A stretch of 64,000 nucleotides of DNA from positions 528,665 through 592,664 of the forward strand of contig NZ_PCPP01000001.1 of assembly GCF_002979755.1 (NCBI RefSeq). Direction: 5' to 3'. Source of the stretch: Chryseobacterium culicis. Lineage in GTDB: Bacteria > Bacteroidota > Bacteroidia > Flavobacteriales > Weeksellaceae. Below, piece after piece: positions 18,449 to 26,246 of this stretch (the first letter of the stretch is position 1; each line of letters opens with the position of its first letter). The position numbers were made by a program, and so were the translations under genes. The notes beneath the pieces are model-generated. The model ran no database searches, had not been told where the DNA came from, and saw only the letters and a program-made list of their open reading frames with translations.

Positions 18449-18478
18449 GATTTGACTCATTATTGAAATGATATTATC

Positions 18479-21088
18479 TTAGAATCTCAAAGTTGCTGAA
18501 ACAGACCATGTTCTTCCAAAACCTAGGAATCCAGTGTTCCCGTCTGCAACACCCTGATATACTCTGCCAGTTTCCTGATACGTTTTTCCGGCATCCGGAC
18601 CATTGGCAATTTTATCTCCGGCGAAGATATTGGAGCTTAATTCAGAAATATAATATTTGTTGAATAAGTTGTATACATTCGCTCTCAATGTTAAAGATTT
18701 TTTTGCATCAATAGTGAACTTGTAAGAAGCCCCTACATCAAATAAATGATAGCTTGGCAATTTTACAATACCTTTTTCTCTTGCCGCTTCAGTAAGGAAG
18801 TTGATCGGGTTGAACTGAGCATAAAGTTTGTCATAATATTCCCAGTTAGCATCAATACTGAAAGCTTTGGTGATATTATAATCTGCACCGATACTTGCCG
18901 TTGTTTGAGCGGCATCTCCAACCTTCAGGTCTTTGATATTGATGGTTCCGGTTGCCCCAGCTATTTCTTGGTTGTTCTGAACATCAAGAATATTGAAGTT
19001 GGCGTTTCCTTTATATTTCCAGTTACCTAATGATACCATTCCTCTTAATCTAAGGTTGGTAAAAGGTCTTGCTTTTGCTTCCAGTTCAATTCCCTGGTGC
19101 AGCTGACCAACATTCAGGGCATTGTAGAAATAGGCATTTCCAAGACTTAACTGAGGGAATTTTGCAATATCCGCAGCAGTAGCATTGAATGTTCTGGAAA
19201 TGAATCGGTCATCCCACTGTGTTCTGTAAGCGTTGATATTCACATCGATATAACGCGATTTGAAACCGTATCCTAACTCTACAGAGAAGATTCTTTCATT
19301 CTTCGCATCGTTATAAATATTCTGGTTTGAAGGGAATAAAGCGTTGAATAATGGCTGTCTTGAAATAACTCCTGTATTGAAAAATACATTATGATGATCA
19401 TCTATATTATAATTTGCACCTCCTTTTACAATATAACCTGTTTTGTGATACCATTTTGTCTCCTGATTTCCCGGAGTATACAGCATATAGTCTCTTCTCT
19501 TGTAATACTGCTCAGAAACAGATCCCTGAACAGATGCACTTAGCTTTTCAGAGCTGTATTCAACCATTCCATAGATTCCAGCCCATTTTACCAGCCCTTC
19601 GTTGTGAATAGAAACTTTCTGAGCATCTTTAAGCTTGGTAAGCGGTTCCGGTTTTACGGTTTGATTGATATAATATCCTTTTGGAGCATTGGCTGTACCA
19701 GGAACAAACAATGCATCTGATCCTAACATATCAGTTACAATATCATATAATGCTCCTTTGTAGGTCTTAAGATCAATACCTCCGTTAAAAGTCCAGTTAT
19801 TTTTTTTATAATTAAGGTCAGCAATCACACCATACCAGTCATGAGCATTGATACTTTGTTTTCTCACGATCCCACTGGTTCCGTTCAGCGTTGCTACATA
19901 TTGTCCGTTGTAATCACCTGGAGAACCTGCAGGAGCAGTAAAGGTTGATTTCTGGAAGGTATTTCCATTATAATCTGTTACCATACCACCTCTGTTATAG
20001 CGATAAATCATATCCCAGTTGATGGTACCATCTCCGCCTGCACCATAATTCATGAAATTCATGGTTTGTCCGCCTGCATTTTTTATAGAACCGTTCAATC
20101 CGGTACCACCGCCACCACGTCCCCATGAACCATAAAGAACGGTAGATAACTTCAGGTTGTCATTCATAGTCCAGTCCCAGTTCAAAGAGGCAATGGGCTT
20201 ATGATAGAAGTTAGGAGCCAGGTTGAATTGAGAACCGTTCAGCATTCCTGTTTGTGGATTGTATCTTCTTCCGTAAGTTTCAAACTGCTGAAGCGTTGCC
20301 ACATTAGCTCCGGTTGCAGAAGATCTTCTCGTATCGTGTACCTGAGGTGCTCCGGTAGCGATTAGATTGAACGCATGCTTTTCATTAGGCTTAAATCCTG
20401 TAGAGAAAAACCATGAGTAACCTTCTCCTTTTGTTCCATTGATGTATCCGTCACCTTGCCAGCGGGAAAGCAATACGGTTGTTCCCCATTTGTTTTTTAA
20501 TCCTGAAGAGTACATGGCTGATATTCTGGAATAGTTATCATTTCCAACTTCTCCTTTAATCATTGCTTTTTGCTCAGAATCGGTAGCTTTGGTTACGATA
20601 TTGATCGTTCCTCCTACAGAAGGAACAACAAATTTAGAAGCTCCCAAACCTCTTTGAATCTGGATGTTGCTTGCAATATCAGCTAACCCGGTCCAGTTAG
20701 ACCAGTACACTGTACCTCCCTGCATATCATTCACCGGCTGTCCGTTGATAATGACTGCAATGTTGGCTCCGTCAAAACCTCTCATGTTGATTCTGCTGTC
20801 TCCAAATCCTCCACCAACTTTGGTAACATAAACGGATGGAGTAGACTTCATAATTTCAGGGAATTCTCTGTTTCCCAGTTTCTCCTGAATTTCTGCTGCC
20901 TTAATGTTGGAAACCGCAACAGGGGTTTTTCTCTCTTTGGCTGTTTGGGAAAGGTTTCTACCTACCAACATAACCTCATCAATAGATTTAGATTTCTCTA
21001 AAGAATCCTTCGTACTCTGCCCATAATATATGGCGGCCGTAGGTAATACAAGCGCTATAATAAGTCGCTTTTTAAAAGTAATGCTCAT
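18479..21088 (-). CDS. TonB-dependent outer-membrane receptor
   Basis: An 869-residue TonB-dependent receptor. After a signal peptide ending near YYGQ comes a TonB box (SIDEVMLVGR), then a plug domain (TPVAVSNIKAAEIQEKLGNREFPEIMKSTPSVYVTKVGGGFGDSRINMRGFDGANIAVIINGQPVNDM, about residues 55-180), and a beta barrel to the terminal aromatic SATLRF. It lacks the carboxypeptidase-like N-terminal domain of SusC proteins and has no SusD partner, so it is more like siderophore, cobalamin or metal receptors. On the minus strand CATCTTTG about 60 bp upstream of the start is a fair -7 box. The ligand is unknown. Confidence 0.92.
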   Translation of the reverse strand: MSITFKKRLIIALVLPTAAIYYGQSTKDSLEKSKSIDEVMLVGRNLSQTAKERKTPVAVSNIKAAEIQEKLGNREFPEIMKSTPSVYVTKVGGGFGDSRINMRGFDGANIAVIINGQPVNDMQGGTVYWSNWTGLADIASNIQIQRGLGASKFVVPSVGGTINIVTKATDSEQKAMIKGEVGNDNYSRISAMYSSGLKNKWGTTVLLSRWQGDGYINGTKGEGYSWFFSTGFKPNEKHAFNLIATGAPQVHDTRRSSATGANVATLQQFETYGRRYNPQTGMLNGSQFNLAPNFYHKPIASLNWDWTMNDNLKLSTVLYGSWGRGGGGTGLNGSIKNAGGQTMNFMNYGAGGDGTINWDMIYRYNRGGMVTDYNGNTFQKSTFTAPAGSPGDYNGQYVATLNGTSGIVRKQSINAHDWYGVIADLNYKKNNWTFNGGIDLKTYKGALYDIVTDMLGSDALFVPGTANAPKGYYINQTVKPEPLTKLKDAQKVSIHNEGLVKWAGIYGMVEYSSEKLSASVQGSVSEQYYKRRDYMLYTPGNQETKWYHKTGYIVKGGANYNIDDHHNVFFNTGVISRQPLFNALFPSNQNIYNDAKNERIFSVELGYGFKSRYIDVNINAYRTQWDDRFISRTFNATAADIAKFPQLSLGNAYFYNALNVGQLHQGIELEAKARPFTNLRLRGMVSLGNWKYKGNANFNILDVQNNQEIAGATGTINIKDLKVGDAAQTTASIGADYNITKAFSIDANWEYYDKLYAQFNPINFLTEAAREKGIVKLPSYHLFDVGASYKFTIDAKKSLTLRANVYNLFNKYYISELSSNIFAGDKIANGPDAGKTYQETGRVYQGVADGNTGFLGFGRTWSVSATLRF

Positions 21089-21388
21089 GAAATAAACTAG
21101 CGTGTTTGATTTTAAGGCTGCAAAGATGAATAATTATTTTTGAATTAAGTATTAAATCTTGGCGAAGTGACTTCCTGTTGTATGCAGATAATGCATTATT
21201 ACTCGTTTTTTTGAATGTATTAATTATTTCAGATATTTAATTTACAATTTGTTATAAAAGTGAATTATACTATAATTGGCTTGTTTTTAACGAAAAAAAA
21301 ATAATTATGTAACTCATGTGAAAAATCTCCTCATGTGTACTTTTTTATAATGATCTTCAGTGAATGATTTATTATGTATCATTATTAA
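21089..21388. other. Non-coding gap with divergent promoters
   Basis: AT-rich region between the divergent receptor and AlkB-like genes. No open frame is supported. TATATTTG at 21389-21396 is a good -7 box for the AlkB-like gene. Confidence 0.5.
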
Positions 21389-21466
21389 TATATTTGTAGA
21401 TATTATTTGTATCAATTTTATTTGCTTAAATACCATAAGCTTTTCTCTTATTTAAAAAATAAAAAT

Positions 21467-22078
21467 ATGACTCAGCTCAGCTTGTTCGACTCAGAAGATT
21501 TATATGAATTTCCAAAAGACCTTCTGGAATACAGTGAGCATTTCCTGAGTCCGCATGAAGCAGATAAACTGAAGGCTCATCTGCTTGAAACAGCACCCTG
21601 GAAACAACGTACCCAGAAAATGTATGATAAAACGGTTCTGACCCCACGCTTAACGGCATGGTATGGGGATCCGAAAACGGATTATCCATTAGGAAATGGT
21701 GAAGTGGATAATAACGTCTGGACTCCCGAATTATTTTCTTTAAAAGAAAGGATAGAAGAAACATTCGGTTACCAGTTCAATTCTGTATTGCTTAACCTTT
21801 ACAGAGATCATAATGATTCTGTTGCCTGGCACAGAGATAAAGAAAGCAGATACGGAAAACGTCCTGTGATTGCATCAGTAAGCCTGGGGCAGACCAGAAA
21901 CTTTGATTTCAGGAAAAAAGACCATCATCAGAGTAAATACAGTCTGCCACTTCCTCACGGTTCATTATTGATTATGAAAGGAGATCTTCAGGAAAACTGG
22001 GAACACAGGATTGCTAAATCTGTAACTTCTATGAAGGAGCGTATTAATCTTACATTCCGGTTAGTTCGTGAAGAGTAG
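21467..22078 (+). CDS. alkB: AlkB-like Fe(II)/2-oxoglutarate dioxygenase
   Basis: A 203-residue oxygenase of the AlkB family, which removes alkyl groups from nucleic acid bases. The iron ligands are HRD in VAWHRDKE and the distal His in NWEHRIAKS, and the 2-oxoglutarate-binding Arg is in RINLTFR; NSVLLNLYRDHNDSVAWH and SLGQTRNF are family signatures. I place the start at 21467 (MTQLSLFDSED) because it matches the family N-terminus, follows TATATTTG by about 70 bp, and the upstream in-frame ATG at 21407 adds residues that do not look coding. Monocistronic. Confidence 0.9.
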   Translation: MTQLSLFDSEDLYEFPKDLLEYSEHFLSPHEADKLKAHLLETAPWKQRTQKMYDKTVLTPRLTAWYGDPKTDYPLGNGEVDNNVWTPELFSLKERIEETFGYQFNSVLLNLYRDHNDSVAWHRDKESRYGKRPVIASVSLGQTRNFDFRKKDHHQSKYSLPLPHGSLLIMKGDLQENWEHRIAKSVTSMKERINLTFRLVREE

Positions 22079-22087
22079 GGTAATAAT

Positions 22088-22681
22088 TTATTCCTGAGCC
22101 AGATTCTGTTTAAAATTAGCGATTAAATCTTCTGCATTTGGGATATTTCCTAAATTGCTTTTAATTCTTTCCAGAAGATCATTGAATAAAGCTTCTCCGT
22201 TTAAAACTTTCAAAGAATATTCAAACGGATATAAAGAAATAACACCTCCGTTATTGTCATATTTCAGAGTCATAAATCGTAAAGGAAATTCAGGAGTTTT
22301 GTCTCTGTACAGTTTAAACCCAAGTTCATGAACCATATAATATGAAAATGCTACCGTTAGCATTAGTCCGATCTGTTTGTCTTCCTGATCAAATGATTTA
22401 CAATACTCATAAAATCCGGGTTCTTGAGTAACAGCCTTATCCAAATTCATAGGATGATAAATAGGATTTTCAAGAGCTGGTGTTATTTTGTTATCCATGA
22501 AATAGCTGTTCAGCATTCTGAATGAGCCATCAACCAAAGTATTATCGGACAAAAGCTGATCTTCAGTATATCTGTTTTTGAAATATTCATCCGTATATAT
22601 TCCGTCTATTCTTGGAGTATCAGACTGCTGTTGACCAGTTGTGTCCGTATTTTTTGAAAAAAGTTTTTTGAAAAAGTTCAT
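22088..22681 (-). CDS. Protein of unknown function
   Basis: A 197-residue cytoplasmic-looking protein, not recognised. The N-terminus is short and basic (MNFFKKLFSKN) and the first 30 residues look disordered. The remainder is mixed alpha/beta with a helix LMLTVAFSYYMVHELGFKLYRD and ends in LIANFKQNLAQE. It converges on the AlkB-like gene, 9 bp apart, and its 5' end lies about 120 bp from the TPP riboswitch of the divergent unit. Confidence 0.7.
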   Translation of the reverse strand: MNFFKKLFSKNTDTTGQQQSDTPRIDGIYTDEYFKNRYTEDQLLSDNTLVDGSFRMLNSYFMDNKITPALENPIYHPMNLDKAVTQEPGFYEYCKSFDQEDKQIGLMLTVAFSYYMVHELGFKLYRDKTPEFPLRFMTLKYDNNGGVISLYPFEYSLKVLNGEALFNDLLERIKSNLGNIPNAEDLIANFKQNLAQE

Positions 22682-22804
22682 GGTTGTCGTTTTATAAGGT
22701 ATTGTTTGACAAATATAAAAATTATTGATAATTCTGAAGGGAATGCTATTTCAAAATAAAAAGGTTGATGTATTTTCTTTTTCCACAAAAAAACTGCACC
22801 TTTG

Positions 22805-22904
22805 CCCCAACAATGGGGTGCTACAGATAACAGTGGCTGAGATGATACCCAGGAATGTACTTCCACACCTGATCCGGACAATGCCGGCGTAGGGATTGCT
22901 TACT
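22805..22904 (+). ncRNA. TPP riboswitch (THI box)
   Basis: All conserved blocks are present: GGGGTGCT (22815-22822), GGCTGAGATGATACCC (22835-22850), CACCTGATCCGG, and AATGCCGGCGTAGGGA (22880-22895). Outer stem P1 pairs ACAAT with ATTG. It controls the PnuC-family gene that begins 33 bp later, consistent with thiamin-responsive control. The sequence TATCATCTCA at 22905-22914 is a perfect complement of TGAGATGATA in the aptamer core, so it can act as an anti-aptamer strand. Confidence 0.95.
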
Positions 22905-22937
22905 TATCATCTCATCATTTGATTTCTAAAAATTAAT

Positions 22938-23534
22938 ATGATGCAGGACATTTTAAAACAAATTACCTTACCGGAATGGTTCGGAGTCTTATTTTCAGTG
23001 ATTCAGGTTTTACTGGCCCGTAAAAACAATGTCAACAACTATCTTTTCGGAATTGCAGGTATTCTGTTTACGCTGTACGTAATGCTTACATCAAAGCTTT
23101 ATGCTGAATTTACCTTAAATCTTTATTACCTGATCATGAGCATCTACGGATGGTTGTACTGGAAATTTGGGAAACAGAAATCCGAAATGGAAATCTCCGT
23201 TACTACCACCAATGAAAAATGGATTACCGGAGGAATTGTTTTGGGAACTTTTATCTTATTCTGGTCTTTTCTCACTCATTTTACCGATTCGGATGTTCCT
23301 GTTTGGGATTCCCTGGTAAGTGCTTTTGCCTGGGCAGGAATGTGGCTGATGGCAAGACGGAAAATTGAAAACTGGGTGATCCTCAATATCAGTAATATTA
23401 TTTCCATTCCTTTAATGATTCATAAGGAATTATATCTCTATGCTGTTTTGACATCATTCTTATTTTTAGTGGCAATCTCCGGTTATATAGAATGGCAAAA
23501 AATCATTAAATCCAAAGCTCATGCTCAGTATTAA
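22938..23534 (+). CDS. pnuT: PnuC-family transporter, probable thiamin transporter PnuT
   Basis: A 198-residue membrane protein with seven or so hydrophobic segments and the PnuC signatures WFGVLFSVIQVLLARKNNVNNYLFGIAGILF, LYAEFTLNLYYLIMSIYGWLYWKFG and WVILNISNIISIPLMIHKELYLYAVL. Classic PnuC moves nicotinamide riboside, but members under TPP riboswitches in Bacteroidota are assigned to thiamin uptake (PnuT). The riboswitch directly upstream supports PnuT. It overlaps the next gene by 14 bp. Confidence 0.9.
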   Translation: MMQDILKQITLPEWFGVLFSVIQVLLARKNNVNNYLFGIAGILFTLYVMLTSKLYAEFTLNLYYLIMSIYGWLYWKFGKQKSEMEISVTTTNEKWITGGIVLGTFILFWSFLTHFTDSDVPVWDSLVSAFAWAGMWLMARRKIENWVILNISNIISIPLMIHKELYLYAVLTSFLFLVAISGYIEWQKIIKSKAHAQY

Positions 23535-24552
23535 AGACATCAGAAAAGAACTTCAGGGAGCTTCTGTAATTTCTGATAAAGTGATGCTGCATATTCACGA
23601 AGAAGGATTGCTTACAATCTGGGTTCCCAAAAAATATGGTGGACTCGGCTATCGTTTTGAAGAAGGGCTTAAAGCATTATTTGGCTGGGCGCAAACCGAT
23701 GGAAGCTTTGGCTGGATGCTGACACTTTGTGCCGGAGCCAACTATTTTTCCAGAAATAGTAAACCCGAAGTTGCTCAGTTACTCTTCACCCATACCAAAA
23801 CCTGTTTTGGCGGAAGCGGAATGGTTGGTGGCACTGCAGAAAAGCAGGATGATAATACCTATCTGATCAACGGTTCATGGAATTTTGCAACAGGAGCACC
23901 TCATCTGACCCATTTTACACTGAATGCCAAGATTACAGAAAACGGGAAACCTATAACGGATAACAACGGCAATGAGGTGATTCGCTCATTCATCATTCCG
24001 AAAGAACATGCTGAAATTATCCCCAACTGGAAATCTATGGGAATGAAAGCAAGCGGTACCTATTCCTTTACCATTGAAAATGTTATGGTAAGCGAAGACT
24101 ACAGTTTTGTGTACGATCATTTTTTCACGAATGATATTCTGGACAGCATTCCGTTTCGGGTTTTTGCGGATTTGACGCTATTGGTCAATTATTTGGGAAT
24201 GGCCTCTCATTTTATTGAAGAAGCAGAAGGTATTCGTCCTGAGATCCATTTCAAAGGTTTTGCAGAATCCGTTGAAAAGCATTTGGAAAAAGTTTTAAAC
24301 ATAGCCAGAGAAGTAGAAAATATACTCGGTGATCACAAAGGAATTTCAGACGATAAAGAACATGAGATTCATCAATATGGGGTAGAACTGGTTCAAAAAT
24401 TATCCCATCAGATCCTTACCGTTTATACACAGTTGGGAATCCGGGCTACGAATACCCATTCGGCAGTATATCAGATATTCTGCGACTATTTTACAGCAGC
24501 TATGCATTCCAATTTCAGGCCTTCTGCGGATGATGTAAACTTTTCTTTCTGA
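23521..24552 (+). CDS. Acyl-CoA dehydrogenase-fold flavoenzyme under the TPP riboswitch
   Basis: A 343-residue protein of the acyl-CoA dehydrogenase superfamily. The N-terminal helical part has EEGLLTIWVPKKYGGLGYRFEEGL and the middle beta domain has FGGSGMVGGTAEKQDDNTYLINGSWNFATGAPHLTHF, close in style to group D flavin monooxygenases (HsaA/DszC-like), where SGxWxFxSG is typical. The general-base Glu of fatty-acid dehydrogenases is not evident. It overlaps the PnuT gene by 14 bp, so it is under the same riboswitch. A role in handling thiamin or a derivative is inferred only from this context. Confidence 0.8.
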   Translation: MLSIKDIRKELQGASVISDKVMLHIHEEGLLTIWVPKKYGGLGYRFEEGLKALFGWAQTDGSFGWMLTLCAGANYFSRNSKPEVAQLLFTHTKTCFGGSGMVGGTAEKQDDNTYLINGSWNFATGAPHLTHFTLNAKITENGKPITDNNGNEVIRSFIIPKEHAEIIPNWKSMGMKASGTYSFTIENVMVSEDYSFVYDHFFTNDILDSIPFRVFADLTLLVNYLGMASHFIEEAEGIRPEIHFKGFAESVEKHLEKVLNIAREVENILGDHKGISDDKEHEIHQYGVELVQKLSHQILTVYTQLGIRATNTHSAVYQIFCDYFTAAMHSNFRPSADDVNFSF

Positions 24553-24650
24553 GAAATAATCAGAGAATACTTCTTTGAAAATCCGGCGATGAATGAGTGC
24601 TAAAGATTTAAACTTAATATATATTTAATATGATTGCCATAGCTTTTAGA

Positions 24651-24658
24651 TACTTTTG
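24651..24658 (+). promoter_or_regulatory. Candidate -7 box of the ECF sigma gene
   Basis: TACTTTTG matches TAnnTTTG, 35 bp before the start codon; the nearest TTG (24633-24635) is only 15 bp upstream, so the -33 part is weak. Confidence 0.4.
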
Positions 24659-24693
24659 TATCACCAGTTTTGAGTTCAAAGACGTATTAAAGA

Positions 24694-25188
24694 ATGGATC
24701 ATTTTAAAGAAATATATTCCGGTTACAAGCACAGGGTGTATTTTTTTGTGGCCAAATACCTTTCGGAAGAAGAAGATATTGAAGAAATAGTACAGGATAT
24801 TTTTATGCATGTCTGGAAATACCTGTCCAAAACCCATTCTCCGTCAGAAATCGAAGCGCTTATTTTTAAATCTGCCAAACAGGAAGTCTCCAATTTCTAC
24901 CGTAAAAGAAAAATGATTTTCGTTCCTCTTGAAAGTTCCCCGGAAAGTCAGGATGAAGAAAACTCAGAAATAGAAAAACAAATACAGCAGGAAGACCAAC
25001 TCAAAAAGATAGAAAGCCTTCTGGAACAGGTTCCAGAAAAAAGCCGTGAGTTTTTCATCAAAAATAAAATCCAGAATCTCAGCCTTTTTACCATCGCTCA
25101 GGAAAATGATATTTCCAAAACAGCTGTTGAAAAACATGTGAATAAGGTGTTGAAGTTTCTGAGAGCGAATTTGAATTTCTTCTTTTAG
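24694..25188 (+). CDS. ECF-family RNA polymerase sigma factor
   Basis: A 164-residue extracytoplasmic-function sigma factor. Region 2 is at residues about 8-70 (YKHRVYFFVAKYLSEEEDIEEIVQDIFMHVWKYL) and region 4 at about 105-160, with the helix-turn-helix LSLFTIAQENDISKTAVEKHVNKVLKFL. Size and order match sigma factors that pair with FecR anti-sigma proteins. The FecR gene follows after 174 bp, then an STN-bearing SusC, which together form a surface-signalling circuit. It should direct transcription of the susCD genes downstream. Confidence 0.93.
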   Translation: MDHFKEIYSGYKHRVYFFVAKYLSEEEDIEEIVQDIFMHVWKYLSKTHSPSEIEALIFKSAKQEVSNFYRKRKMIFVPLESSPESQDEENSEIEKQIQQEDQLKKIESLLEQVPEKSREFFIKNKIQNLSLFTIAQENDISKTAVEKHVNKVLKFLRANLNFFF

Positions 25189-25246
25189 ATTATACTTTTA
25201 CTATTCCAATTTCCTTCATCATTTAATTTCTTTAAATTAGTTAGGC

Positions 25247-25266
25247 TTGAGTTAACTTTAACTCAA
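25247..25266. repeat. Inverted repeat between sigma and anti-sigma genes
   Basis: TTGAGTTAA and TTAACTCAA are perfect 9-bp arms around CT. No T tract follows, so it looks more like a protein site than a terminator. Confidence 0.5.
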
Positions 25267-25362
25267 TATCACCCAATATGAACAAATCGTTAAATCAAAA
25301 AAATATAGGTTGACGATTCTGCACTTCCTGCGTATTCTCTAATAAAGATCAAACAGGAGCGT

Positions 25363-26175
25363 ATGGATTTCGAAAATCAATGGAAATCAGTCAAAGAAGA
25401 AAACAGGAAAATGAAGGATTCTGCAGATCAGCGAATCTGGAATGGACTTGAAAATAAAATCAGATCCAGAAACAAGACAAAAAGGTTTTTGTGGGCTGCG
25501 GCTGTTCTTTTGCCTTTGTTTACCGTGATGACTCTGTTCTTTACTGAAAATGCTCTAAGCTCTTCATCTCATCAGCAAATGGTTTTCAGAACGGAAACGA
25601 TGCAAAAGGAATTCACCTTGCCGGACGGAAGTATTATTATCCTGCAACCAGAAAGTGAATTGAACCTGACAGAAAATTTCGGTAAGAAAACCAGAAATGT
25701 TTCTTTTAAAGGAAAGGCATTCTTCAGTGTTGCTAAAAATAAAGCGTTGCCCTTTATCATTGATGCCAATGGATTTAAAGTAAAAGTGTTGGGAACAAAA
25801 TTCCTGCTTGATCAAAGATCTGAAGATAAAAAAGTTTATCTGAAAGAAGGAAAAGTGAAAATTGATTATAAAGGTCACACCACTTATCTTTTGCCTAAAG
25901 AAACTTGGCTGGCAGATAAAGACGGAAATGAAAAACATTTCTATGATCAGGATGTCGTAAGGACATTTGATTTTAATGAGATGAAATTCGGGCAGGCCAT
26001 TTCACAGTTGGAGAAGACGTACAATATCTCGATAAGCTATCCTCAGCAGTATAAAGAGAATGTTATTGATGGAGATATCACCGGAGACCTTAATAAAGTT
26101 ATTAAAACCATAGGATTTCCATTTAGTTTAAATACACGAAAAGAATCAGATTATCATATCATTTTAGAAAAATAA
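25363..26175 (+). CDS. FecR-family anti-sigma factor
   Basis: A 270-residue inner-membrane anti-sigma regulator. The cytoplasmic N-terminus (residues 1-40) would hold the sigma factor, one membrane segment (FLWAAAVLLPLFTVMTLFF) spans about residues 41-60, and the periplasmic FecR domain runs about 80-190 (TLPDGSIIILQPESELNLTENF, VSFKGKAFFSVAKNKALPFII). A C-terminal DUF4974-like part (FNEMKFGQAISQLEKTYNISISY) follows. It would receive the signal from the STN domain of the SusC protein encoded next. Confidence 0.93.
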   Translation: MDFENQWKSVKEENRKMKDSADQRIWNGLENKIRSRNKTKRFLWAAAVLLPLFTVMTLFFTENALSSSSHQQMVFRTETMQKEFTLPDGSIIILQPESELNLTENFGKKTRNVSFKGKAFFSVAKNKALPFIIDANGFKVKVLGTKFLLDQRSEDKKVYLKEGKVKIDYKGHTTYLLPKETWLADKDGNEKHFYDQDVVRTFDFNEMKFGQAISQLEKTYNISISYPQQYKENVIDGDITGDLNKVIKTIGFPFSLNTRKESDYHIILEK

Positions 26176-26246
26176 TGCACCAGTAATTGGGGTTACCGAT
26201 GCATTGAATATAAATCAGTCAAATAACAACTAATTTCAGCAAAGCT

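Noticed and set aside
22678..22881. 67-codon minus-strand frame across the TPP riboswitch
   Set aside because: The region is explained by the riboswitch and its leader; the frame lacks family features.
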